Source: Styela clava (Eukaryota; Chordata; Ascidiacea; Stolidobranchia; Styelidae). Taken from it: 64,000 bases of DNA. Each line of letters opens with the position of its first letter. The stretch's first letter is position 1. The translations under genes were made by a program, and so were the position numbers. This document shows positions 34,256 through 52,200 of the stretch, piece after piece. Below the pieces are notes generated by a model. It had not been told where the DNA came from. It made no database searches and was given only the letters and a program-made list of their open reading frames with translations. The stretch spans positions 9,019,135 to 9,083,134 of the forward strand of contig NC_135255.1 of NCBI RefSeq assembly GCF_964204865.1. Reading direction: 5' to 3'.

Positions 34256-35467
34256 ATGTCGAGCCTCGCTCACACTCCATCTGGTCGCCGTCGAACTGAA
34301 AGGGGACATAGTGCTGAAGATGAAACACTAAGTCAAATAGCAAAAGAGGCTGAAGCTCGATTAGCACAGAAACGAGCCGCTCGAATTGAAGCTAGGGAAA
34401 TACGAATGAGAGAACTTGAACGACAGCAACGTGAAGCTGAGGAAAAGGCTGGGAAGGACGGTGATGATAAAACATCCAAAGTTCCATTGCTAAATAATAA
34501 TAATCATGTTGGACTGTCATCTTCCATATCAATGTTATCTAGACGAAGCAGTGATGACTCTTTATCTGCTTCTGAGCCATCAGTGAGAGATATGAGAGAT
34601 TCTCTTTCAGAAATAGAAGAGAAGTATAAACAAGCTATGGTACAAAATGCACAGCTTGATAATGAACGCACACAACTTAATTATAGAGTTGAACAACTCA
34701 AGGATTTCATGGAAGAACAAGAAGATAAATTTTATAGACTTAAAAAAGACTACAAAGAGAAGTCGCAGGAGTTAGAAAATAATAAAAGAATGAATTCAGC
34801 TTTACAAAAAAAATATGAAGATTCGCAAGAAGCTTTGCGACAAAGGGATGAGCTAATTCAAGAGCAAGGTTTAGTCATGGTTGGCGGAAACATGGCCGTT
34901 GATGGTGAAGTTGATAGTGATGATCCTGATGGTCTCCATAACCATCGATATACTCTTCTAACACAAGAAGCTGCTCAAGTTTTACAGTCGGCCGGTGATG
35001 GTCCGCTTGAAGTACGATTGAAAAAGTTAGCGGAAGAAAAACAGACTCTTATTGACCAGGTCCGCAGGCTTGAACAAGAACTTGATGAGGAACGAAGTAA
35101 AGATGGTGCTGTGAATGGATCTTCAAAGGTCGAAAATGGAGTTTCCGATATGATGTTGCTTGAATTGCAAAGGGAAGCGGGAAAGCAAATTAGCGATTAC
35201 AAATTTAAATTACAAAAAGCTGAACAAGAAATTGGGTCTTGTCAAGCAAATATTATTCGTCTTGAAACCCAATTACAGCGGTACAAAGCAACAGCTGAAG
35301 TTTTAGAGAAAAGTGAAGATGAAATGAGGGCGGAGAAAAGAAAACTCCAACGAGATTTACGAGCAGCTCTTGATCGAATAGAAGAGATGGAAATGACTAC
35401 AGCTCATCTCGAAAAGCGTCTGGAAAAAATGAGGGCTGCGAGAAATGCACAAGCAAATCAGACATGA
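34256..35467 (+). CDS. LRRFIP2: LRRFIP-family coiled-coil protein, intronless, complete
   Basis: A single ORF of 403 residues. The N-terminus has SAEDETLSQIAKEAEARLAQ and EIRMRELERQQREAEEK, the conserved head of LRRFIP1/2 (Flightless-interacting proteins). A serine-rich linker (about 85-110) follows, then two long coiled coils at about 110-205 and 245-395, including RDSLSEIEEKYKQAMVQNAQ and a VMVGG segment known from the family. These proteins bind Flightless-I and act in signalling and cytoskeletal regulation. Vertebrate LRRFIP genes have many exons, so the lack of introns is notable. I cannot distinguish LRRFIP1 from LRRFIP2; an invertebrate would be expected to have one gene. Confidence 0.9.
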   Translation: MSSLAHTPSGRRRTERGHSAEDETLSQIAKEAEARLAQKRAARIEAREIRMRELERQQREAEEKAGKDGDDKTSKVPLLNNNNHVGLSSSISMLSRRSSDDSLSASEPSVRDMRDSLSEIEEKYKQAMVQNAQLDNERTQLNYRVEQLKDFMEEQEDKFYRLKKDYKEKSQELENNKRMNSALQKKYEDSQEALRQRDELIQEQGLVMVGGNMAVDGEVDSDDPDGLHNHRYTLLTQEAAQVLQSAGDGPLEVRLKKLAEEKQTLIDQVRRLEQELDEERSKDGAVNGSSKVENGVSDMMLLELQREAGKQISDYKFKLQKAEQEIGSCQANIIRLETQLQRYKATAEVLEKSEDEMRAEKRKLQRDLRAALDRIEEMEMTTAHLEKRLEKMRAARNAQANQT

Positions 35468-40746
<5,279 letters not shown>

Positions 40747-40799
40747 TCAAAGAAGATTTTAGAATAAAACTTTAAATTCCATTCTGAATTTCTGAATAA

Positions 40800-41030
40800 A
40801 ACGAATTTATCGAAAGAAGAGAATATCAGTTTTTTCATTTGCTCCCAAAAACATGGTTTTTTACTTCTGTCCCTTGCTTGATAATTGCTAGGAGCTAGGC
40901 TTTTAGTCTTAGCAGCTAGACGTGAGCTTAGGCTTATATCTTTATGCTTTATATTTGTTTTATTATGGGGATGTTCTGGATAAACAATGTATTCATGATC
41001 AAATTCATCTGCCACATAAAAGGTTTCTTT
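40800..41030 (-). CDS. Possible minus-strand exon converging on KRR1
   Basis: An open minus-strand frame reads ETFYVADEFDHEYIVYPEH, then a basic, serine-rich stretch ending near DRSKKPCFWEQMKK. The composition is protein-like and not that of the surrounding T-rich sequence. There is no in-frame ATG; a TAA lies just upstream, and TTTAAAAAG could be a weak acceptor. The open frame continues into the 3' end of KRR1. I do not recognise a family, and it may be chance. Confidence 0.25.
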
Positions 41031-43247
41031 TTAAATGCAGCTCTCGTTAATTTTAATGGGCTTTACATACCGTACCTACAGGCTAAAGTACAATAAGAAT
41101 TTATCATTATAGAATGTTATCACGAATTGTTTATTTTTATAATATTTCAGACAATATTAAAAACCTAAAGTATTGTTTTTCTAATGCGCATGCTCCCAAA
41201 AGTATGTTCATTAATGGTTTAATAATAACAAAAGAAAATTTGTGAATTCTTTTCATCAAAGCAAGAATTAGGAACAGGCATATATTTTGTTTGATCCATT
41301 TTTTTATGCTTTTTACGTCAATAGGAGAAATGACATTTCTCGGATTGTTTACTATTCTTATAGTAATGAAATGTTATGACATGGGCAGCTATTTCATAAT
41401 AATGCACTGAATAGTTTATTACTGAGGAATTCCTAATATTTGAACCAGTAATTTTATAGCTCGATTGTACCTTTCATTATAGTCTGTAACTATTTTAATT
41501 CGGGTTGACACAATAGCATAGTACAGTAGTTGTATTGACATTTTGATCTAATACCGTGCAACGTTCACTCTCTCGTTTATATTTTAGGGTCAACGCACCT
41601 AAAAGTTTGGTAATTTTAACATACTGACTGTTTCCTGTATGAGTTTATCGATGCGTGAAAATGTCGCACACCTGTTACTATACTTAGCATTGTCGTAATT
41701 TGAGATATTAATTTGGATTTTGAAGTCATGAATCACTGTTTCAATTTGTACAAACTAGCAATTATGATATTAGACACAAATTTCTTGTAATCTACTATAA
41801 TGGTGCTTGCTGTGTTACAGTCAGACAAATTTAAAATTTAGGTTTTAAATTCTATAAAGTGGATTGATTTGTTTTTGTTTATGTGGTTGAAAAAACTATA
41901 CCTTATTATGGTATTTTAAGGTCATTGGAAATATCATGAATTGTGACTTAACAATTCTCATTTCCTATTATATATGTTTCAAAATTTGTCTGGTGAAGGG
42001 ACGGCATGAAAACGAATATTCCACTATTCTGAATACATTCTGGAGAAATAGTTTTGAATATGGAGTATCGAATACATTTTAAATTGGGGGCAAGTTCATG
42101 TGGAAAGTTACATGAATCACTAATCTTCATGTTGATCCCATCTCATACGAAGTTTTCTCTTATTTTCTAATTTTCGAATAAAAATGTTATTCCTAAAATC
42201 CAATTTTTTTTATATCAATCATAATGAAATTTGAATGTATTGGAATATTTAATTCATTTTGGACATCCAAGTAAGTGAAACTCCACAATAAAATTGAATC
42301 TTGTCTTAAATGGTAATTTTGCATTTTGTAATCGTCAATCTTTCAAGTCAACACGTCCTTTTGCATTTCCTTTAACATGAGCCAAACGCATGCCATCCCA
42401 GTTTATCATAATATACATTCGGTCACGTCATTATGCATGAAATGACACAAATGAAAGCTGCCCAGCTGTGTCTATAAAATATTTAATGCAATGCCTCTGC
42501 TTCTGAAAATATTAAAAGAAAATTTTACGCCAAAGCTAATAACACATGCATTTGCTCTACAATTTCTTAAAATGTCAAGTTTTAGTGCATTTTTATTGGC
42601 ATTTGAAAAATTGTATTTAATCTTGAATTGTAATATATGAACTGTTACGAATATTGCTGAAATCCACAAATTGGAATCTGCAATAATAATAAGGAATCAT
42701 TCAGAAATTTGAGAATGCTTCAATAAACTCCTTTTTATTAATACATGTGTATGTATTAAATTATTCATTTTCTAACACATATTATGAAATTCATTCAATT
42801 TTGTTGCATGGAGTATGTCATTGATGTACAACACTTCAATCATATTTTTGATATTTTCTGCAATTGTACAAAAGCAAATCTGTTCCTATGTGTTGTTCGT
42901 ACTTTTTGTTAGGACGATATACAGGGTGTCCATAAAGTCCCTTTACAATTTCAATTTTGTTATGAAGTCAGTTCTCAATATATCTTAACCAGGTTTGTTA
43001 ATTTTAATCAGTGATTGTTCATGTGTTTTTCACTTCATTTAATACATCTGTGAGGGCCAAAACAATGTACGTTATCGATAAATTCCCTTTAATTTACGGC
43101 ATGCTCAATATGCCATTAACATTTAAGCGTTTCATGCTAATCGTTGACTGTTTTTCTGACAATAATTTTTTGAGCATTACTCTCTTACATAAAGTGTGGG
43201 TAAAAATTACTTTTTGAACTTTCAGAAACCTATACTCACCTACTGTG
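41031..43247. other. Intergenic, between KRR1 and EXD2
   Basis: T-rich sequence without convincing ORFs. ACAGGGTGTCCATAAAGTCC at 42921-42940 looks like the terminus of a mariner-type element, but no matching right end was found. TTGAACTTTCAG at 43214-43225 is an acceptor-like sequence 22 bases before the EXD2 ATG. Confidence 0.5.
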
Positions 43248-46200
43248 ATGTTAGAACGCAAAAATGTTTTTATTTTATTTGGTGGAATCGCGATCGGCAG
43301 TTTTGGAACAGCATTGGTTTTTAAATATTACAACAAAAAATGTCGGAAAAGTACAAATGCAGGAAGATCATTACTCAACAAAATATCTGATGCAGAATCC
43401 TGGCCATTGACTGATTATGAAGCCTGCAAACCAAAGATTATTCATGTTGTTTCTCATCCCACAGATTTTGACAGTATATTATCAACATTTATAATTGATA
43501 CCAATGATGTAAGGACATACTTTTCTTGGTATATTCCTTATCTAAATACAGTGTATTTCTTATTAAAAACAGGGGGTTCCCAAACGGTACATGTACCCCC
43601 AGAATAACAATTCGACTTTTCTAATGGTACTTTAGATTATATATAAGGATATTCTTTCTGTAACTTCTAATTCGCCTTAGAATCATTTTTATCACTCGAT
43701 TTTAATAATTCAAACACCTGAGTTTGAGATCTCTTCAGGAAGTCACCTTTTCACCCTAGTTAATGCTTCAACTACAACTACTGTCTTAGCTGATTGATTT
43801 CTACGAGAATCGTAGTTTTTTGTATTGAACTGGAATAATCAATTAATTTAAAGTTTTCAAAGGAAATCTGATGGGTTGCCTAGCGATAGAAAATAAGTTG
43901 TGCATCAGAGCAACTTAGGCTTAGCAGCCAAAAATATGAAAAAATTTCGGGGGTACACGAGGTTATCAGTGACACGAAATTTCGGTATAATCCTGCCCTA
44001 AAATATATGTTTTATTATCACCTGTATCATAATATTTCTGCAATTGCCAAAATTGAAAGGCCAAGTCTCAATTTCGCTTTTAGTTATCAAAAGTATTTTG
44101 TCAAAGCTTTGGAATGTTAATTAGAACATGGCATATTATGCACTCTAATATACAATATCCAGTACCCACCTTAATACCTGTTTTATTTATTGGAATGATA
44201 TCTGTTGAGGAAGTTATTAAGCACATCCAGTAGTAAACTGGGTCATATCAAAAAATTGTGGAACTCAATTCCAATAATATTAACCTTGCATATTTAGTTT
44301 TTATTTTGGCTTAACCCTAACCTGGTACACATACTATGTTCAGGTGTTCGCCACCTTGTTGCACATATTACGGGAGCGCCCAGAGCAGTGTACAAAAATG
44401 CTTGATAAAATAATGATTTGGATAGTTTCTCATTCTCTATTTTTCGGTTCCCGGCTGGGGGATACAGAGCAGTTGGAGGGAGGGCACAATGATAGACGCC
44501 AACTCATTCTATCTTACACTTTACAAGAAAATTCCCTGTTCCTCCCAGGTTCATTGCTTGATAAGGTTATTTCACAGGATGTATTCACTTTGTTGAATTA
44601 ATTGTTTGAACATTGGGATTTGGAATCTATCAATCGAAATAACTATAAATATCACTAAAATGATAAACAAGGGGCCATGAGTGCTGGAAGCCTCCAGAAG
44701 ACGGCCATGGGCTATAAACGGAAGGTTAGGAACCAACGGCCTAGATTTTGGCAGCAATTGACTGACTGACTGATATCTGTTATTATCATTTTTTTCCCAT
44801 CTCTCCATGTATTATTTGTATTTCATTAATTTTTGTTCACAGGTGAAAGTATTGGGATTTGATTGTGAATGGACGTCTTCATCCAACGGTACAAATCCAA
44901 TTGCATTACTTCAATTGACAACATCAGATTATTCCTGTTATCTGATCAGACTGAACAAACTAAACAGTTTCATTCCTAAAGAAATATTGAGTGTTTTGCA
45001 GAACAAATCAATTTTGAAGGTAATAGGATTGAATAACGTTTGGATTTTTTATTTATTATTGGGTATCGGAAAGCAGATGATAAAGTAGCCTATTTATATA
45101 AGCTACGGAGAGCGATTGATTTTGATCTATTTTTGACTGTCTATTGACTATCTTGATGGTGTATTACTTTTGTTGAAATAATTGTTTAGAAATCGAGAGA
45201 CTCTAATATTATGTCTAATACATCATGAAAAATCATTCCAGCTTATGGAATTTTGTATATAATTCTGAATTAGGCAATTTGATGTGACAGGGTAGGGTTA
45301 GCTTAAATTGGCAGTGGCAAGTTTATTATGATTACCGGCAGTGTTAACTCTAAGGAAATTATGAGTGCGAAAGTGCTTCGCAGTCGAAAAAAAAAGTGCG
45401 AAAGTGCTTTTTCTGATTTTAACTAGTTAGGCGCCCTAGCTTTCGTTTAAACTCATTTCAAACAGCATAGATACTCGAAAAAGCGCTCCTCCCGTTAATA
45501 TTGTGAATTGAAGTCTTCCCGTTAACGGAGTTTCCTTTAAACCCTTGTTAAAAACAATGGAATTTATCAAAGGACACCTGATAAGCACACTTGTCGGGAA
45601 TAAAAGTTTCGTGCAATCAACCACCAGCGTCAGTAACGAAGCGCACTCCCGCCTGAAAAGACAAGCCTTGCAAACTTGTTTCTTCCATCTAACAGACACC
45701 GATTGATACATGCAGATATTAGTTACTACCGGCCATAGCTAGGGAGGGGGATCATTTGTACAAAACCCGGGCAAAATGACATCCCCATGACCCATCACCA
45801 ATATCGCTTTAGCATAACGCGCTTCCTCGTCCGAAAGAATATGCTTGAAAGTAGTCCGCCCTCTTCCCTTTTAAGAGATCGGTTAACGTCATGTTTCTCC
45901 GGCCAGTTTTTCTTTGGAAAATAACGCAAGATCACCATGAAAGTACCGCTGTTTTTATAGATATAGTGACCTACTTTCTATGGAAGATTTTTTTCCGAAA
46001 TATTACGCAAGATCGCTTTGAAATCCCTTTCATGAGCTAGCTTGGCCTAATTTATATTATACTGTCCCACGGATTACGCTAAGACGTGTAATTTTCAAAT
46101 ATCGACTTGCATTGGTTTGCGTGCCAGTTAGTTCAAATCGGGTAGAAAACATCATATATTTGCAAATTTTTTAGAAATGCCATGTACTTCCAGCATTTAT

Positions 46201-49200
46201 AAATAACGCTCTCTCTCTAATGCTGCAGACCTAGTATGAAATATTCGCGTCTCAACGCCACTTTCAATTACACTAATAGTAATGATGACACCAAAGAGTT
46301 TTCCTTTGCGAAGGTACTGGAAATACAACAGGGTGATTCTTGAAAAAACATGAATGTAAAAAATAAACGAATGACATGATAGTGGTTCCCAAATAATTTT
46401 GAGTGTGACGCGAAATACCAATCCATTTGATAAATCTTTTTTAGTCGACCACGTGAACGCCGAAATCCTAGAAATTAAAGTTGAAAGAGAAGTACGCATT
46501 CTCACATAAATAATCGCGATATATAATCGTTCATGTGCACAAATCTCACATGTAGCATCGGTTAGTTGTGCATGAAATGTAAAATTCTTATGTGTGTACG
46601 TTTCAATTTCAATAAAATAAAATTCGTTTTTCCATGCACCATTACTTGTAATTTTAATATTAATTGCGTTCCGAGTTTGTAAAGTTTAGAAACCTCTTGT
46701 ATATACCATTACCACTATTTTGATTGGCTAAAGAAAGATAACACGTAACCGCTTTTCGGCAACATGGTATTCGTTTTATATCTGCTTTGAACAGAGAAAA
46801 AAACATGTGCCATCTCAGTCATCTGATCACAATCAAAAATCCGTATTCATTTTTTTCGCGATTTCGGCAATCGTTATTATTAAGGCTTTTCGTCGACTGA
46901 AAAATAAACATCGTTCTGTTAATTATATATTTCAGGCCATGTTCTTTATATCCTGCCATAATTAGCAACCCATGATTATAAAATAGCTTTGCTTATCATT
47001 TGCTGCTGAATCTTGTGCTATCGCTTGTCAATTATAGCAGAGACGTAAGAAACATATTCAAAATTTTCCATGTTTATACAGAAATTAGCGACGTTATCAG
47101 CGCCAACTAACAGAAAATAACTCATCATAAAACACAATTAAAATTCAGTCGGTAATAAATGGCTCTAAGGTGATGCCATACAGAACAAAAAGATTTGGTC
47201 GCGAGAGTTACCTTAGATGACTGTTTAACGATGTTGTTTTATAAGCGGAAGGTAGAGCAATCAAATTTAATAAAAAAAAACGGGGGTTACGACACCCGTA
47301 ACACATCAAGTTCATTAGACATCTCTAAAGACTTCTAAGTTGGTTACTCGATTACACTATACTATCAATATTACACTTATTACACCTGTTTGAGTATTCC
47401 GGACAATTTCGACTTTGAAATAAATGAAAACTCAACATATCATAATTAATACACAAAAGTAAAATAAACATTCATCGAAAAAGTTATTATTTAAGAACAA
47501 CAACATAATCGTATAATTCCGCCCAAACCCCGATGTTCGCAAGTGGGATGATAAATAAATACTTTCCGTGTATTCGATAAATCATCTTCTGCAAACAGTC
47601 TTGGTGCAAAATATTTCCATCCAGTGATATGCTTACAAATATTCTCTACGTTAATATCATAACCTCGCCTATAGGACTGGGCAAAATATTCGTATCGTTT
47701 CAATTCCATACTTTGCGCCAAAAAAGGTACCAACAAAGCTTCCTAATTTTAGAAGAGTCAAAATAAATAGACTATTCGAAATAAATATCCCAGATTTCAA
47801 ACTCCGTATATTGGCAGCATGAATTAGCCGTTTCATGTAGGAGCCGCACATACAATTGATTGTCGAAAGTTAAAAGTTAAATTGACGTTCCGAGAGCCCA
47901 CACATGGTATAACATGTACAGGCTATAACCAGAAAAAAATGACAAGTCATAATCCTTTTAATGTGCTTTCAATTAGCTCGTTAGTGATCCCTCCCATCCT
48001 TGGCCAAGTAATGTTTCGAAAATGTGAACCTTTCACTCAGCCATGCATGGCGGTGGAGTGTTGAAATCGTGAACGAGAGTATAACGTAAAATCAATCGTG
48101 AATTTCGATGTAACAACGCACACTGTCTCCGTCATGAATTGCGCCTATTAACATCGGGAATGATTAAACTCGTAATATTTCGAGTATTTTTGCACCAATA
48201 ATTAGGGCGTGATTATCAAAATGTTGAATTTGCAAATTCCGTAAATAAAATTGTAACATTTTAACTATAATTATCACCGGGCAGGGGCGCAGCCAGGATT
48301 TTTTCAACGGGATATTAGGGGGAAGTTAAAACATTACACCAAAACTGCAATTCGCGACGACGTAATGCGTTTATAACTAAAATGTAAGGTCGTTCACGGC
48401 GAAATTTCGCAGTTACGTGTAGCCCGCCTCTCTTTGCCCAACGGTCCGAAGTCCTATTTTAAAACATCGACCATTTATCCGTAGTCAGCGGGCATCCGCA
48501 TCTAGAAATGAAACATTAAAAATCGCGAAAATTAAATTTGGAGAGATCTATAACTCGCAGATGTCAGTAGTGTCATCATGGTTTATATGTACAAAAACAC
48601 GCTCGCATGTAGCGACGATCAAAATCATGAAAATGTGAAACTATTACTTGAAAATTATTGTTAATGAAGTTAAATTTTTATTGCCATTCAATGATTATTT
48701 CATAATTTTGTCATAATCGAAGGCTGCAGTAAATTTTTTGTCGCCGCGATCGTGTTGTTAAACTATATTAAAGCATGTTTTTATTCACTAGCAAATATTA
48801 ATTCTCACGTAACGGCGGGCATCGTAGTTTGGTTTTTATATTTCGGATAGAATTGTGAATTCACATCGGCGGCGAAGATTTTAAAGACAACTATTAATGA
48901 GCGCATTCACAACGAAAATTGATTTTGTTCTGATTTTTATCTTCTGTGTAGGATTTGTATCAGTTCGTAAATTACGGTCCCGAGTTTAAGCGAACAATAA
49001 TATTATTACTGACCCCGAGATGCGATATTTGTGAAGCAGATAGTTGACATTTCTATGCTTTTAATTTTAGATCGTGTCCGTGTTACTTTCGTATTAAATA
49101 ATAATTGAAAAACTCCGCAAATTGGTTATCTCTTGAGTACTCAGTGTTAAGTATTTACGTAAGTCAGCTTTGGGTTAAAACAATGATAGTAAAAAAACAC

Positions 49201-52200
49201 GTGAATAAATCGGCAATAATGGCATTTCGACATGGTCAAAATAATATTTCTCACCAATATCTCATGAAAGTTCCATAAAATACATTATTTACTTGTCTTA
49301 CTTATCGACGTTTCTAAATTTACAAAAACGATGTTGACACGCTTTATACAAAATCGTTTCAAATTTATTGTTTCTACATGTTAGCGATAGCCGTCTGGTT
49401 AATTCTTACCCGTAACTCGTTGTAAAGTAATGTTAATAAATTGTGTTTTGCTTTCCAATGCGCGGTTAACCACGGTTAAATTCGTTTCATGGCGAGGAAG
49501 GAAAATACGTTTTCCGGAATTGCAATCAACAATTACACATTTTTTATTTATCATTATCAGCGCCGAATAAAAAAGATAACATATCGTGAAGACGAAAAAA
49601 GTCGTTGAAACTTGAGTTGAATTAGTTGCAATTAGCGCCTGATTAGGCACCAGAGCACTCGAGCCCAATGTTTTTAGCATTAGTCGCATATGTAAAATAT
49701 CCTTAAAGAAGTGCTGTTTATTAAAGTCATCTCGTCTTATGGCCACGCAGAAATGCCTTCATTGCCGAATTATTTAATCACAATTTTAAATCAACATTCA
49801 GGATTGGCACAATCTCAGATTTGCGAGGTTTATCTGTAAATTAATACAGACACCATAAAAAAATTATAAAAGGTAATTATCGTCTTAAATATCTGCATTC
49901 CGGCATCGATAATAATAATACTATTCGCTTAAAATTGGGACAGTAAATTTGCAAACGTTGATAGGTAATATCAAGTCAACGCAAATGTTTATTTTGGTTT
50001 TGAAATTTGTCGTTAATGCCCTTAACAGCTGTTGCCGATGTGAACGCACGCGTAAGCCTGGATTGCCAAACCCAGGATATAGTCGCCAAAACGATTGCGG
50101 TGACAAAAACAATTAGCTATTATAACGAAATTAACCAGTAGAAAAGGCTTCTTTGCTAATTTTTCGACCGACGTTCTAGACTCATGCTGTGCATAAAAAT
50201 ATTCCTTATTCGTTAAAAATATTCAATTCGAAAAAATATTCGATTTTGCCCACCCCTACTCGCATATTAATGGGGAAATAGTTTAGATTGATTTTCGACC
50301 CTGGTCTGAGTTTGATTTATCGTGAATAACTAGACTAGCTAATACTGAATATCGCAAAATTCCGCGAAACGCCATTTGCTTTTAACATTCGTGGTTACAA
50401 TAAAATGGCTGTTAAATGTTAATACGACGACGTATGTATTTTGTCAATTTGGCGATTCTGCAAATCTGTGAGATGCTGCTAAAAGTTTCTTCTAATTTAA
50501 CAAACAATGGCCCAAGTTTAATTCCATTACTAAACAATGTGGTGTCGAGTATCAGAAATTTCTGAATGGCTCCAGTAAATTCACTAAGAAGAGAACACAG
50601 ACCTGTCAAACCAGTACTAGAAAATCGTGTACTTTGGTCACAATTCATCGATGTCATCGACAGTCACATGACCACTCTCGTTTAGAGAAACGCACTGCCT
50701 TGCATTCGGACATCTGGTTTCAAAGACGCCGCCGAGCGTTTTCGCGGTGGAAGCGGAATCAGTGTGCTTGTATAATAATCATATTATAAACTAGAATTTT
50801 GCCATTAATGCAAAAGCTTTATCTTCCATGTCTTCACCACATAGGTTAGAATTCCGGTAAATATCGTTATGATATGCAGAATTGAGTTACAAAAGTACTA
50901 GTATGTTACTTATTTGTCAACTTAATACCCACACAAAAATATTTGTCAACTTTGAATTTTTATTCCATTCAAAATCGAAAAAAAGTGCTATTTATCTTCA
51001 AAATCGGAAAAAAGTGCTATTTCGCAGTCCCTAAAAAAAGTTGCGAAAGTGCTTCGCAATTTTCGCAAAAAAGTGCGCTAATAGTGAACACTGATTACCG
51101 GTATTATAAATTTGTATACTTCTATTCTCTAGAGAATATATTTTGAAAACTTTGGGGGTAAATTTCTGTCATGTCCATAATTAGTAATTAATATTCAGTA
51201 GCAACAAGAAGGTTTTCATTTCATCTTTTTAAATTTTATCAATAATAATACAACTTTTTTATCTACTTGTCAATTATGTCAGTCACAATACGTGAACATT
51301 TCGAATATTCAATTTTGTTTTAAACACCCCGAGTTGACAATTTTAAGGTAGAATTTCAATATTTACTTCACTAAATTTTTATTTTGAACTTCTTACTATT
51401 TGGTCAAATTATCACCTGTACTATTTAATAACACTGGATACAATATATAAAATGATTTAACATTTTCAATTAAACACGACCAAGCATGTATTAGTAACAA
51501 AAGTGCTCACTCAAGACATTGCTTATCTTTGGCCCACACTTGAAAAGACAATTGAGTCAACTGATGTAATTGAACTAATTACTATTTGGTCCGGTCATCC
51601 AAACATTTCATCAACATTAATTAGCATCCTGTGATTGTATGGTTGTGTTAATCACACACACCTCATCATGGTTTTAGTGTTAGATAACCTTATTTTATAA
51701 TACACGAATAAATATTATGGTCAGTAACATTAATTTATGTGAAGATAATAATTTTCCAAAAAGTGATTTAAATTGTTTAGCAATGGCTACAGAATTAAAT
51801 TTTACATAAATTTCACTAAAAGTATTGTAAACCATAAGTTTCTTAATTTTTGCGAAAAAATTCCTTTCTCATTCAAATCAGTTATTACAAAGACAGAATG
51901 CCGAGATAGAAAAGTTTTGGTTTTTGGACAATATCTAACCACTATTCCGTAGATGGTGGAAATGTACCGATAACTAACAATTTTGACATACCATATGAAT
52001 GGACATTGTTGATTGTGAAACTAGAACTAATAATTATCTGATTTACCTTATATACGCTAGCCAAAGAGTGCAGAAATTTAATAGCAAAATTGATTTAAAT
52101 CGTTAAACTAATAATGGTCAACAAACTGTAGACCGGCTAACTGTGACTAGCTGTGGTGCTTCAGTTTATAGTCAACCACACAGCCAATTCCAACCCAAAT

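Larger units (their letters stand above)
45339..51093 (-). mobile_element. 5.75-kb hAT-type transposon with perfect target duplication, carrying unidentified ORFs
   Basis: It starts CAGTGTTAACTCTA and ends TAGTGAACACTG. The flanks are identical, ATTACCGG at 45331-45338 and 51094-51101. The palindrome TGCGAAAGTGCTTCGCA occurs near both ends (45366-45382 and 51042-51058) along with AAAAGTGC repeats, as expected for transposase-binding subterminal sites. No hAT transposase signature was found inside. Minus-strand ORFs with exon-like features are at 50657-50412 (ATG start), 49746-49410 (one membrane-spanning stretch, ends at a GTAAGA donor), 47742-47491 (after a TTAG acceptor) and 46316-46197 (after a TATTTCCAG acceptor, 39 residues then stop). 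I could not join them into one gene. The element fills most of EXD2 intron 2. Confidence 0.85.

Noticed and set aside
43245-43247. GTG just before the EXD2 ATG as start
   Set aside because: An animal gene would use the adjacent ATG at 43248.
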